Source of the DNA: Phytophthora hibernalis
Taxonomy: Eukaryota > Oomycota > Peronosporomycetes > Peronosporales > Peronosporaceae
Length of the DNA: 64,000 nt
Direction of reading: 5' to 3'
NCBI GenBank assembly: GCA_012656075.1
Contig: JAAKBF010000089.1
Span: 124,001 to 188,000, forward strand
A model generated the notes under the pieces. That model was not told the DNA's origin, did not search any database, and saw nothing but the letters and a program-made list of their open reading frames with translations. Within the stretch, counting starts at the first letter, position 1; each line of letters starts with the position of its first letter. Made by a program: the position numbers and the translations under genes. Of the stretch, positions 40,918-52,964 are shown in pieces.

Positions 40918-42089
40918 AGGGGTTCAAGTGTGTACCCTGGTCGCTGATCCAGACTTTAGGTGCACCATATCGGCTATGCCAGTCCTATATCGCTTCAGCT
41001 GCCCCTGCTGCAGTCGGGAGTGCGCAGAAAACGAGCTCACAGAAGTGTGTTGTGTCGTCCTTGAGTACGAGAAAGTACTTATAGTTACCGTAAGATTCAC
41101 CAAGATGCACGAAATCCCAATGCAAAGCTCCGTTTTTCACAGCGGAATGTCTCTGCCCATGGGCGGTTCACCACCTTCCCTCCTTTGACGTGCTGGCACA
41201 TGAGGCAATCAGCTAGGAAAGTCTGTACGATAGCTGAGAGGTTCCGGACAAAAACCCGCCGGTTCACGACGTTCATCAGAGCGGCACGACCTCTGTGACT
41301 CTGTGCTCCACAGTGGCTGATCACTAGTAGCCGCTTCAGCAAGCTGGACTCCTCGGCAGCGATCCAAATGCGCCCATTGCTCGACAGCAAACCATCGCCT
41401 CTTCTCGACAAACCTTGCGGGCGCTCCACGATATGTCGCTGTTGAGCTGCAAGCAGCTCATCCGTAGTTGGCCACACAAAATTACCATCACTGAACGGAC
41501 GGATCGGTACGCGGCTGCTAGTGTTCGTAGCTGGCTCAGCTTCCTCTTCTCGTTCTCGACGCAACGTGACCCGCTTCATTGCTACACTTGAAACGCGAGG
41601 AGTTCTAGACCACCTAGACACCATGTCCGCCCAAACATTGTGAACGCCGTCGATATGCTCGATGGAGTATCGATACTCCATTAACTTCATCGCCCAACGA
41701 AGTAATTTGCCGCGAACATGCTTCTTCACTTCATGCCCGGATGCAAATACGTGTATCAGGTTACGGTGGTCGCAGTACATGCGGAAACCACGTGGTCGCA
41801 ACAGTAAGTTGCTGAGCTTATCGCACGCAACGATAATTGAATACGCCTCTTTCTCAATGACGCTCCAGTTCTTCTGTGCTCCAGTGAATGTTCCACCGAG
41901 ACCGATAAGCAGCTCATGCTGTTGGTCCTGGATATCTGCCTCGCTCTTCCAGTTTGTCACCTGACAGACAATCACCGACCAGCCAACGTCGGACGCATCC
42001 GGGAGAAGAATCATCTCAGCATCGGGCTTTGGGAAAGCAAGGGGGCTGCATCCGCCAGAGCCTGCTTCAGTTTGCCGTACGCCTCGCAT
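40918..42089 (-). pseudogene. Element B RNase H and integrase N-terminal half
   Basis: RNase H text (MILLPDASDVGWSVIVCQVT, SVIEKEAYSIIVACDKL, YCDHRNLIHVFA) is followed by an integrase zinc-binding region (VISHCGAQSHRGRAALMNVV with FLADCLMCQHVKGG) and, after a frame change near 41110, the core start WDFVHLGESYGNYKYFLVLK and KVWISDQGTHL. The sequence then meets the insertion. Confidence 0.8.
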
Positions 42090-42256
42090 TCCTGCTCGGT
42101 AAGTGCGACTGGTATCCCTGCTGCCACCCGATTCGTTCTCCTCGAAGCCTTCGCCATTGCCTTATCCAGTGCGTCCTGTAGATGACGAGCCAATCTCGCC
42201 TAGTCTTTAATGCTGTCTCGCATCCAGTTAGTTGAACACAGGAGCTGCTGGAGTTC

Positions 42257-42883
42257 TCAAGCATTATTCGGGTACGGCATGTCGGTCAGAGCCTGAATAC
42301 GTTCGGCATCATGTCTGACACCGTCACCATTTATCACCTTTCCGCACCACTTCACTTCACGTTTGTACAGGCAGGACTTCGTAACGCTCAGCTTAAACCC
42401 AAACTTTGCCGTAAGATCGAGCAGTGGCTGTAATTTGTCGAGGTACGTGTCAACGTCAGCAACGTAAAGCAGCAAGTCATCAATCCACACTAACAAGTGC
42501 TTGTACAACAGGTCTACGTAGCAACGCTCGATCGTTGACTGAAAATGCAGCGCGGCGTCTGCACTGCCCTGTGGCACCCGTCGCGGAGTGTAAATCTTCC
42601 TGTGTGTCATGTATGACAACAACTCCTGGCACTCCTTGGCGAGAGGGAGCTGCCAGTAGCATTTTATGAAGTCAAACACTCCGAAGTGGCTGCACCCTCT
42701 CACTTTCTCCAGGTCAACGTGCAAGTTGGGCATTAAACCAGCCATAGGCTCAGTCTGCACGTTGAACGGCTTGTAATCCACCGTTTGTCGGAATGTGCGG
42801 CCAACTCGCTTTCGCACTGGTAGATCTGCACAAGCCCAGCGACTTGTCGGGTTCTCGTAGACCCAACCCATCTTTACCAACAT
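42257..42883 (-). pseudogene. Element B reverse transcriptase
   Basis: One open frame contains FRQTVDYKPFNVQTEPMAGL, GVFDFIKCYWQLPLAKECQE and LLVWIDDLLLYVADVDTYLD. The active site reads W-I-D-D rather than the common Y-x-D-D, with both catalytic Asp present. The thumb portion ends at LTDMPYPNNA. Confidence 0.85.
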
Positions 42884-42999
42884 TTCGTTGAACGACTCTA
42901 AAATGCCTGGTACTCCGGTGCGTACTTTCGAGCTTTGGCCTTGTACGGTTTGAAGCCAGTCTTCATCTTCACTCTCATCGGCTCAACATTGGCCGGGGG

Positions 43000-43900
43000 T
43001 CATTGCCGAGAACAATCCTCCAAACGTCGTGAGCGTGTGTGTAGCCTCTCGAGTTTGTCCGCAGGGAAACCCTCAGACAAAGCTTGCTCGATCATCAACT
43101 CCACCGCCAAACGAATTGCGACTTCGTCATTGTCGTCTGTTGCCACGTCAGGGGCTTCTTCATCATCGTCTCCGTCGTCTCCGCTTGGTGACGCCAACAG
43201 CTCCAACTGTCGCCCGACATCAATCCCGAGCATCTTCGGAACATCGTCACCAAGCAAAAATTCATCACCTTCATTCTTCAAAATTAAGCACGTTACCGGT
43301 TTGAAAATGTTGACAGGGCCTGCAGCCGTCATAAGTGACAGTCGCAGCTTTGTTGACTGACTTGCCCACCTCTTGTTTCCACCCGGTAGGTCGCATTCGA
43401 TTGGGCTCACCAGCATCGTCACTTCGAAGCTCACACCTTGCTCACCAATTTTCGATAACGTCGTGGAGCTGGCGCACGAGATCTCAGCTCCAGAGTCTGA
43501 ACAGTACTCCACATCCACGACACCATCTACGCGGAACAAACGGGGCTGACCTTGCCGGTCAGGCAGACACGTGCTAATTCGCTTTAGCTTTGAGGTGCCT
43601 CCCCGGTTTTTGCTTTCAAGCTGGACTGGCAATACTGTCTGGTTTCTCGGGGCAATCGGCTTGCCGATGCTGGCCATCACAAGTCCAACACCCGCCCTTT
43701 GGTTCTGGCTGGTTTTGCTCCGAGCTGGTCCGAAATATCTGGCGAGGAACGACCTGCGGTCGATTTCCACGCGGTTTTTCACTTTTCATCACGGTCTTCG
43801 CACGCTTTGGCGGACGTGTTGCCTCTGGTGGCTTGGCATCATGCCCTGATGGTCTTCTTTTGTTCCGGGACAGAGCTGTATCTTCTAGATCAATCTCCAA
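43000..43900 (-). pseudogene. Element B CCHC knuckle and aspartic protease
   Basis: CWTCDGQHRQADC (about 43680-43720) is a Cys-x2-Cys-x4-His-x4-Cys knuckle behind a basic Gag tail (KRRPSGHDAKPPEATRPPKR). The protease follows with VEYCSDSGAEISCASSTTLS (D-S-G triad) and FLLGDDVPKMLGIDVGRQLE, and then an acidic linker. Confidence 0.75.
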
Positions 43901-44343
43901 AGCCTTTTACTGACAATCTTGAACAGCTCGGCGACGCTCGACTTTGCGGAAAGCAACCGGAAGTAGATCTCGTTCTTCACTCTTGCTCTTAACTCGTCAG
44001 GTAAGCAGATCAAAAGAACCTTGCATTTCTTCTTGGTTCCTTCGTCATCCGAAAACAAGCCCGCCAGTCCGTTGTTCTTGACGATCGTGTTACACAGCTG
44101 GAAGTAATCCATGACTCTGGCGTCAAAGTCCGTTTTGGCCGTGGCCATCACAAGCTGCTCCTGGAAAAGCTCGTCAATGTTCGGCAGAATGTTGTTCTTG
44201 AAACTCTGTACGGTCTTCATGATCCAATCCCAGATGAACTCATCCGTGAGCTCCTCCTTCTTCTTTTCCCATTTGGTCTCGCACAACGTCTCGAGGAAGC
44301 TGTCATCAAAGGAGTTCCTGATGGACCTCATGACTGACTTCAA
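43885..44343 (-). pseudogene. Element B Gag capsid-like region
   Basis: The open frame carries alpha-helical Gag-like sequence (DEFIWDWIMKTVQSFKNNIL, DFDARVMDYFQLCNTIVKNN, LLICLPDELRARVKNEIYFR), placed directly before the knuckle. The identification rests on position and style. Confidence 0.6.
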
Positions 44344-44678
44344 ATCCTCCCCAGACGTCTCGCAGCGCGCCTCATGATCCCTTCGTACTCCAGACGAAGG
44401 TCAGCCCAGCGGGTAAGCGCTTCGTGCTGGAAAGCCCGCCGTTAGGAACAAGAAGGAGGAGTACTGGGGCTGGGGTGGCGGCTGGGGAGGTGGCTCAGGT
44501 GGACCTTGGGGTGACTGGGACTGGGGCTGGTAAAGCAGTCGAGGGAAGAGAAAATCATGGTGCGTGCTTGGCCGGAAGTACTAGTGTTGTTGACGGACGG
44601 GTAAATGTCACCCGAAGTAAAATCCAGGGCTGTTTCGTACGAAGTCGCGGCTGTGTTATAAAGCAGTTGACATCGATA

Positions 44679-44921
44679 ATGGCAGCAGCGTCGAGATTGA
44701 AAACTCCAAGGAGACAGAAGAAGACTCGCACTCTCCCTCCGACTGATCCTCCAACCAACCCGCCATTTGAAAGTTCGACGAATGCCAAGACGCCATCGAT
44801 GCCAACGAAGCCGGCGGGGTTGAAGCCTAGTCGCCGTCCAAAACACACACGTACACCGATGGCCACCGGGACTCCTGCAACTACCCCTGCTACAGTGACG
44901 GACACCCCGACGGTGAGTTAG
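44679..44921 (+). other. Thr/Pro/Lys-rich open frame next to the Harbinger element
   Basis: The start MAAASRLKTPRRQKKTRTLP is followed by TDPPTNPPFESSTNAKTP and PMATGTPATTPATVTDTPTV. Its composition resembles the Thr/Pro-repeat ORF at 39442, also on the plus strand. It ends 16 bases before the Harbinger left end. It may be coding or only compositionally biased sequence. Confidence 0.3.
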
Positions 44922-45302
44922 TCTCACCCGTTCCTCAGGGCGGGTTCTAACCACTTCCATGGCATGACATGCCATGGCAGTTCCCATGATGCGATGGCAC
45001 GATGACGCCGACTCAATTAGAAAGAAAATGTACCATTCCGTGCCATTCGACAATATTCACAAAATCAAATAAGAGAAATTCACCTCAAAGGAAACATTTC
45101 AAGATGAGCAGAAAGAAGAGCAAGCGCACCGCAAGTGCAACGCTTTGAGCCCGCAAGTGCACTCAAGTCGCTTCAGTTGGCGCTAGAGGCGCAACCACAC
45201 CTGCACAAGCCCGTGATCTGCCTGCCGCCTTGCTGGATACCACAGTGAACCCAGCTTTGCCTGTGCTGTGTGCTCCTGCGCAAAAGGCAACGTTGATCCA
45301 CG

Positions 45303-46554
45303 TTGAAAGGTATCGACACGTGTGTAGAAGACCAATCCGCTCGAACTGGCGCAGAGCTGCTCGATGTGATCGACGCATTGATAACGACTGATACTGATGA
45401 TGATGCAGTGACAGGTCTTTGTATTGGCGCACAAGATGCTGGCGACGCACCCGAAGCTGGTACCGCTTGTGATAGGGGCCAGTACGCCCACAATACTGGC
45501 GCTGATTCTAGTGGTAACACACGAACCATAATAAGGGGTGACATTGTGACGAACTGGACTGTCCGAACCCCTGGGAAGGTCGTGCCGCCGACATGCAACG
45601 ATTACGAGTTATGGACCATCGTCCAGCTACGAAAGGAATGCGCGGAGAGAAAATTCCGTCGCGTCCACAAGGTGGCTAGGTCTGAGCAAATTCGGCACCT
45701 CAAAGACTACGATGCAGCTCAAAGAGAGGTGCAGTCATCGATGAATGAAGAAATTTGTTTGGAGCCTCGGCTGCGGAAGACGAAACCTGCGCCATTCGAC
45801 TGATGAATATTCTTAGCTCGGGTCGTTTTGTTCAGCGACGCGTGAACAAATTGATGCAGGTGAAATGAATCAAAGGACGGCGCTGTGGAGAGACGTTGGG
45901 AATCAGTATCGTACCAACACATCAGATTTTAACAACCTCTTTGCTGCGGCCGCAAACGACCCAAACTTTGCGGGCACCAATCCATCCACTCTTGTCGACC
46001 ATGAGACGGCCAAGCTCTACGGCATCTGGAAGAAGGTGAACGGCAACTACGTCAAGGCATTGGCCAAATTCAACGTGTCCGGTCAAAACTCAAACGAGTT
46101 TTACGACTTCTGCTCTGATGATCTGGACGTTGCCTACCTTCATGTGTGCGTTAAGAAGAAGCCAGAGGATCCGGAACGTTTGGTAAGAGGTGGCATGCGT
46201 GAAGAGGATGAAATCGACTCGCTCAGTTTGGCTACAGTCACTCCGCCGACAACCAAATCGTCAAAATGGCAAGCCCAAGTACTCAAGACGATCAACAGAA
46301 TGGCTGATATCTTAGTGAAAGCTCCCGCAGCAGTTGTCGCTCCCTCCACAAGCAGTACGAGTCGCGGGCCGCACGATGAGGACGTTCTGATCGATCGCAT
46401 TGCAAAACTACACCAGCTGATCGACCAAGTGAAGGAAAGTCGACGGAAATTGGAGCTCAGTGGCAGTCCGGACCCTATGCTAGCTCATCTATCAGCATCG
46501 ACTTCAACACTACAAAGCTCAACTTGCGGATCTGGATTAGCTCGCGCTGGATAG
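45303..46554 (+). pseudogene. PIF/Harbinger accessory (SAP/Myb-like) protein
   Basis: The first part contains ELWTIVQLRKECAERKFRRV, a SAP-like helix-turn-helix. After a frame change between 45800 and 45865 the second part reads TALWRDVGNQYRTNTSDFNN, KLYGIWKKVNGNYVKALAKF and FYDFCSDDLDVAYLHVCVKK, the Myb-like type found as ORF1 in oomycete Harbinger elements. A helical C-terminus (RIAKLHQLIDQVKESRRKLE) follows. Such proteins help the transposase bind DNA and enter the nucleus. Confidence 0.65.
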
Positions 46555-46664
46555 ATGGTTCAGGTCGCTGGCTCGAGGCATCTAGTAGCATCAAATTTGA
46601 GGGATCCTAGTGCACGATTTCGATGCTAGGATTTTACTAGGCGAAGCCTGCGCTTCGTCGACTG

Positions 46665-47947
46665 CTACTCGTTTTCTTTTTCGTCTCTTGCCTGCCGAGC
46701 CCTATTACGCCGGCGGAGAATAATAGCGCTACACTCATTAAACTCAACGACAGCATTGCGAATCCATTCCGAACGGCGGTACGTATCAGTTTTGATTTCC
46801 AGGTCTGACGAAGCGTAGAGGCAGCGATAACGCGATGTATCTTGCGGACCAACAGTAAATTGGGCTGGTGCGTCTTCAGCTAAACAGACTTCTGCGACGC
46901 TTTCGATCAAATCGTCATCATCCTCAACTCTATAGCTCCTATTTTCACAAAGGCGCTGATTAATGCACCAGTTGTGCAAAATGCACGCCGCAAGTATCGT
47001 TCGGGGCACCCGCTTAAACAAAATCTCTAACGGCGCCCTGAAAACACGCCACTTACAAACCAACAGACCGAAAGTCATTTCTATCCTAATCCAAAGCTGG
47101 CTGAGGTGAAAATTATAGCTGTCGTGGGTTGCCGAAGGGATACGAGGCCTCGGGAACGGAGTGAATAGCTGATTGGTGTTGGTGTATGCGTTGTTGCCAA
47201 CGACATAGAGTCCTTTTGGGAGGTTACTTACTACACCCGAAAGCTTCCACATTAGAAATGCAACTGCATCGCCGGTTCCACCAGGGCTCGAGCAGCTCAT
47301 AGCAGTAAATCGGCTTAAATGATCGCAGCACGTCTGCACGTTTACTCCATATCGTTGGTAGTGACCGGAGAAAAACGACCGCACTCTTGCAACCTCTCTC
47401 TTTGAGGGACTCGAATGGGGCAGAGCCATCCATCAACAGCTCCAACGCACCCCTTCATCACGCGTGAATTGCTCAGGTTTTCAAATGCTTTCGTAGCATG
47501 TCGTTGGGCTTGCCTGGAAGTACGAAGTTGAAAACGGAGGTCTGGATGAGCTATTATCGCGTCCACTACTTCATGAATCGAGGCGTAAAATGCTGTGACG
47601 CTCACACCGCCGATTTCACCCACATCGTGGTATGACCCACCGCTGAGCCATCGTAAGCACAATTGAAGTTTGTTGATATGCGTTATTGGATATGTACCCG
47701 TCCGGTTACGCGATTGCTTCTCGTCGATAGGTAAGTACGGCTCAAGCTTTTCTGCAAGAGCCATGAACGACGGGTATGACATCTTGTAGCACTTGTGAAA
47801 TTTATCCTCGTCAACTAAAGGTTGTGCGTATGTCTCCCAGTCGATACGCTCACGTTGAAGGCACTTTCGCCGTATGTCGACGGGGAACACGACGAGGACC
47901 ACAAGCATTATCAGCAGCATAAGAAAGACGTCCACCTTGGGCTCCAT
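46665..47947 (-). pseudogene. PIF/Harbinger transposase, frameshifted, second catalytic Asp changed to Asn
   Basis: The first frame (47947-47345) has a hydrophobic N-terminal helix, KLQLCLRWLSGGSYHDVGEI and the first catalytic region GCVGAVDGWLCPI. The second frame (from about 47430) carries SSPGGTGDAVAFLMWKL, LPKGLYVVGNNAYTNTNQLF, the Glu region SQLWIRIEMTFGLLVCKW and ILAACILHNWCINQR. The usual GD(S/N)AY around the second Asp reads GNNAY (AAC codon). With the frame break this copy should be catalytically dead. The C-terminus ends RQARDEKENE. Confidence 0.8.
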
Positions 47948-48164
47948 AGTACGCGGTTGGGAAGCGAATCACGGTGGTGAGGGGACGTAGTCCAGGTGCA
48001 CATTTTGGGGGAGGAGGGAGAATTATGCGTGGCACGGTGGCAATGGCAACTTTCCTGGCAACATGGTTTTGCCATCGATGGCAAAAATACCCTTGCCCTC
48101 AAATTGACGGGCGAATCAAATGCACGGGATGAATGCCATGGCATGGCGTGGTTAGAACCCGCCC

Positions 48165-50149
48165 TCAAGCATTATCTGTTGATTGCCGAGTAGTGCTGCA
48201 ATGCAGTGAGGTGGAGCAATTAACCATACCGATGCAGCTATTAATTCGCGTTTCACAAGAGCATATCCATATCAGCAGGTCAAAGCTGCTTTTCGCTGCT
48301 TGAAACTACGCGTCCAATACATGTAGTTTTGCAATATCAAAGACACCTCATTGCCATCACGCGACAGGGTACTCACTACTCACTACTAGTACACATGTAC
48401 TTTACATTTTGTGCGCAAACAAACGAGCACGGCAAAGAAATCGCGAAACTCATCATCCGCAGAAGATTAGGACAAAATACCTTTATGATTTAATATCACT
48501 TATAATCGTATTATACCTGCAGCAGGTGATTTATCCAGACCGTTCGAGCAACATTCTGGATTTGTTTCGAGCAACACGCTAAAAGCAGCCGTGGACAACA
48601 TGCGTCTCCTACAAGATCGTGCTGTTCCAGGGCAGCATATACAAGAACTATTTCCAACACCGCCGCGTCTTCTTCTTCCAGATCCTGCAGCAGGTCAAGC
48701 AATTTATTCGCGATTTCTAGGTGGAAGCTCTCACTGAGGCTGCGACTGCGTAAAAACAGTTGAAACTGCATGGCATGGTTTCCATGTAGCGTTGGTAGGA
48801 GGAACTTACGAATCCAATTTGCTTGCTTCATATTTGATGCAGCGATCTAAAGGGCAGCGGTGAAATCCTTATTCGTACCATCGGGAGAGTTTGAGGTGCT
48901 CAACCTCTTCGGCGATCTACCATGAGGTAGTGAAGCTTCAGATCAATTTGGTGTTTTGGCAGACTTACTTGGTGAGCATTTATTTGTTTTTTCACACTGG
49001 TGTACCTGAACGAAGAAGGAACCCACATCGTGCCAAGGTCGCCCCTGTGCAGCTCAGCGGGTATGATACCATGTTCCAAGCGATCTCCTCTAGATCGTTA
49101 ACGCATAGAGCAGGTGCAATGACGTGACCAATTGTTGCTGTGGGCAGATTGGGGTCAGGCTCACACCAATATACCTAGTTTCATTAATGGTTGAGCATTG
49201 CGGCAGTCCTCGACTTAAAGGCAACCTCCGAAATCTCGCCTGATCGAGCCAGAAATGTCATATTGGCTTTCGGTATCACTGAAATGAACGAGATTGCAGT
49301 CGTTTGTGTTTAGGAACTTCACATCGATTTATAATAATTTTTCAAACTGATACTACGTAGTACAAATCGTCTTATGTGAAACAAAAGCCACTTTGAAACT
49401 TAACGTTAGTTTGGAAGTTTAAGAACGGCCCTGGTGATTATTCTATGTTTATAATTGGGCTGAAGTTTTTCTTACTGTAGTATAATTTCCAGTATTTATT
49501 TTCCCTATCGGGAGCTAATATAATACTAAGTAGAAGATGCCGACATCTATCCAAATGTGATAAGTACTAAGTCACCCAGTAAGTACTACAGTACTTAAAC
49601 ATACTTTTCACACTCACAATCAAAATACTGGCAAGCTCTGGGTCAACCGTCACAAATAAAATAATAATCTATCTGGATATCAAATATAGCAGGCATTTAA
49701 AACTCATTTTGGTTAAGTATATTATTCGTATTAGGAAAGGTATGCGAAAAGCAAGGATTCAGATTCATTGCAACTCTGGATTTAAAATCCAGAGAACAGT
49801 AAGCTGTACAGGCAGCGAGCGCTGCGAGCTTGCAGCGCAGTACTATCATTCAAGCTGAGACCAGGCATATAGGAGACAAGTCGAACCACGTGCCAGATCG
49901 TTGGGACGCGTGTGTTCAACGGGGGTTTGGCTGTTGATGGTGCAATACATGCCCGATGGTTTTTCCTCCGCGTGCATGGCACTTTGCATATGAGAGACTG
50001 CGCGGAGAGAAAAAAGGCCAAACAATGAATTCATTCTCGTTTTCGCCGAGGATAACGCAAGTCAAGTTTCTTTGATTTGTTTTGCTCGTCCGCGAGGACA
50101 CTACACTGTAGTTCACTGCGCGCGCAACTATTGTACCGGCAGATTGGGG
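48165..50149. other. AT-rich stretch with little coding signal
   Basis: The only frame of interest is 48831-48511 on the minus strand, with leucine-rich helical text (LSESFHLEIANKLLDLLQDL, DAAVLEIVLVYAALEQHDL) that I do not recognise. 49150-49760 is AT-rich and non-coding. Open frames at 49780-50110 overlap in three frames without motifs. No RNA gene or terminal repeats are seen. Confidence 0.35.
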
Positions 50150-51788
50150 CTCGGTCGAAGTGTCACATTATCGGTGCATCGGCAACCTTCTGTTGTAGCA
50201 CCGCGAAACGTCGTTGAGCAGCTGATGGGTTTCCCGCTGGTGTGGAATCGTCGTCCTTGAGTTGATACAGGGCGGCTCCGTAGCCTGCGAGGTCTTGGAT
50301 GAATCGACTGTAATAGTTCAACGCGCCGAGGAACGACTGCATTCATTTCTTCAACGACGGGAACGGCAATTCTGTCACCGCCTTCAACTTCTTTGGGTCA
50401 GCCCGAATACCGTCGCCCGACACTTCATGTGACAGGAAACCCACTCGTCCTTCCACGAAAATGCGCTTCGGGAAACTCACACTGATCCAACACTCTTCAA
50501 ATTGTTGAAGCAGTCGGTCTATGTGGCCAGGCAAGAGTCGAAAATAAGTCTTGGAGCCGAAACAAATATCATCAACGAACGATCGTCGGTCGAACACCGG
50601 AACCAATGATGATTCGTCTGCTTCTCCTGTGGAGAACATGTTCTGTCCCAGGGCTGTTCACCAAGTGGGTCACAGCATTCAGTGTTATCGAGGACTCGCG
50701 GTCGGCCTCAAACTTGGTTGGAAGCTCTTGCCGCTGCAGCACCCAGTTCGGCTTTCTGCATCAGCTCCGAGAACTGTCTCCAACCACCCTTGGGTTGGAC
50801 GGGCCCCACAGAGCGTTGTCAATCATCCGTTGGTAAATCATCGGCGCATTCTTCAACCCGAACGGCATTCGAAGCCACTCAAAGTGGCCGAGTGCACAGA
50901 CGAACGCTGATATCTTCCGAGCTCCCATCGTCATCATAATAGCCCAGAACTCACTAGCTGCATCCAGGAGCAAAACCATAGGTACGCTTCCAAATCGGTT
51001 AGCAAATCATCGACCAACGGCATGGCATATTCCATAATCGTCGTGATCGCATTGATCGTCTTGTAGTCGATGCACAAGCGGATATCAACTCAGTTTTTCT
51101 TCAATACGATCACAATCGGGGATGGCCAAGGGCTATCCGAAAACGCTACCAGCCGAGCTTTCAGCAACCCCTTCAGTAGTCCACACAGTTTCGCCAAGTG
51201 TTTAAGCGGGGTGCGTCGAGTTCTTTGTCGGATCGGAGGGTGCCCCTGCACATCGATATCGCAGATCACGCCGTAGGCTGGTGGTGGAAGAGCATTCCCG
51301 CTCGAAATCATGATTTGTTCATGCTTCTTCAACAAGATCTCGTTTTTCTCGGATGTGGCCTTCGGTTTCACAACGTTGGACCCCGTGTAATCCAGTACCG
51401 TCTCCGAGGCTTCGGTCAGGTCAGGTAGGAACGCGAGTTCGTGAGCGTAGTGAGTCAACTCCATTTCGTTCGCTAAATGTTCGGCTACACCGCCGAGATT
51501 ATCGTTGATATCAACCGCGTCACCTGCGGAGACGCTTGTCATGAGCACCACGAACACGGACACCAGGCGAGCCTCCGAATCCTCGGTGGATGTGGTTTCC
51601 GGTGCTCCAGGAGTCGGCCGACCGCCGTCACCCCCATCCGAGGTCTCGGACTCGGTGGAGTTCCAGTCGTCCTCGGGTATGTCGTCCGCTGCTGCCGTGT
51701 CCGAAGGTGTCAAAGTCACGGTTATAGCCGTGTGGTCGAGCCCAGTGGTACGCTCGATGTCATCGCCAGCACTTGTTGGACTGGTCAA
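50150..51788 (-). pseudogene. Element E reverse transcriptase, several breaks
   Basis: PWPSPIVIVLKKN (about 51100) starts the palm. ISAFVCALGHFEWLRMPFGL with KNAPMIYQRMIDNALWG follows (about 50820-50930). Next come SFVDDICFGSKTYFRLLPGH, whose FVDD is the active site (about 50570), SVSFPKRIFVEGRVGFLSHE and NYYSRFIQDLAGYGAALYQL. The parts are in different frames. Confidence 0.8.
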
Positions 51789-52085
51789 CTCTTCCTCATC
51801 CTGGTTCCTAAGAGACCGAGAGAATCTTGCGTGGCGTCGGATATTGCCGTCGTTCTACAGCCGGTGGTTGACTGGCCAACCATCGCTCGTAAAGCTTACC
51901 CTCGCGCTTCAGCAGAGTGTCGTCGCGGCACTCGGCATATGCTAAAACTTGCCATTCGTCGTACTTCGTCGTACTTCGCCGATCGCAACCGGGTATACCT
52001 CGCCCAAGCGGATGGTCACCTCGCGGTACCCATAATAATACTGGTTCGCGGTTAGTGTAATGGACAACCTTCGGCAACACGTTAG

Positions 52086-52713
52086 TCAACCGGGCAATTT
52101 CTGGCTGTCTTCGCCGAAACACGTTACGGTAGGCACGAGATTCCCAACTCGAAGGACCCACACCTCCTGGGTATTCAGAGACGGGCGTCGTCGAGGTAAG
52201 TTGAACTCGTACCACTCTCGGCCAGCGACTGACAAGTCCTCGGTTGGGCCGCCTACCACTTGCATTCCATATGCCGGAGAATCGTCGGCCCTCTGAGACC
52301 TCACCAAGGGCACCATCACCTCGTCTGGTAGCCAGGCCGTATCGTGGAATAAATCCAACCCCACTCCGGCTGGGAATATGAAGTCCGTACCAAATACGAC
52401 GTCAACTCCCGGGCTGTGGTCCATAATCCACAGCTCGAACTCATATACTCGTTCTCACCCGAGGGTGATCTTGACGAGTGATCGGCGACGTGTTTCCATC
52501 TAATTCCCTCACTTCCAGACTGCGACCGTGATCCGAAACTTCACATACACGCAATTTCTTCGCGTAGGAAGCAGAAATGATACTGACATTTGCCCCTGTA
52601 TCCAGCAGAATCCTCGTTCGTGAGTCATCCACGGCTCCATTCACCATAGCTCGAAGTCGCTTCCGTTTGTCGTATTGTTGAGACGACCACCACCCCATCC
52701 GTTCTCCAGACAA
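52086..52713 (-). pseudogene. Element E aspartic protease
   Basis: TRILLDTGANVSIISASYAK holds the D-T-G triad (about 52590). After a stop/frame break near 52440 the sequence continues with MDHSPGVDVVFGTDFIFPAG, the G-x-D-F motif of gypsy proteases, and a linker with EVMVPLVRSQ. Confidence 0.75.
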
Positions 52714-52964
52714 TGACTTGATTATTTGACCGAGGTTTCGGGTTGATGCTCGGTCACGACCCTGACTGCACCACTAGTCGCTTCCTCACATTCCATAGTC
52801 GCCTCACTCTCACCGAGGTTTGCACCTCTCTCTTCTCCATTTTCCGTCGTTTTCACATAATCCATATTCGAGTCATCAGGTCGTTTGCACAAGCCCGCGA
52901 ACGCAAACAAATAGTCTGCGTCCAGCGCAGGCTTGACTAATTGTGGCAGCCCGATTGGGACCAA

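Larger units (their letters stand above)
38523..44345 (-). mobile_element. Ty3/gypsy chromodomain element (B), interrupted
   Basis: Minus-strand order is Gag (44343-43885), CCHC knuckle and protease (43900-43000), RT (42883-42257), RNase H (42089-41500), integrase (41400-38640) and chromodomain (38750-38523 plus 17447-17410). It carries a 1.5 kb insertion in the integrase (39422-40917) and the 21 kb element A at its extreme 3' end. LTRs were not identified; the 5' end is obscured beyond 44350. Confidence 0.85.
44938..48164 (-). mobile_element. PIF/Harbinger element, 3227 bp, with TCA target duplication
   Basis: The left end begins GGGCGGGTTCTAACCAC; the right end, reverse-complemented, begins with the same 17 bases and continues into a CATGGCATG-containing stretch. 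TCA flanks both sides (44935-44937 and 48165-48167). Two convergent genes are present, as usual in this superfamily: a DDE transposase (minus) and a SAP/Myb-like accessory protein (plus). Confidence 0.85.
50150..52964 (-). mobile_element. Ty3/gypsy element (E), partial, same family as position 1-1120
   Basis: Minus-strand order: a Gag-like tail (52964-52722), protease (52713-52086), linker (51788-51090), then RT (51060-50150). Region 50976-52100 is repeated at 1-1120. The RT thumb ends QSFLGALNYYSRFIQDLAGY at about 50300 and stops at about 50165, so RNase H and integrase are missing. Confidence 0.8.
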
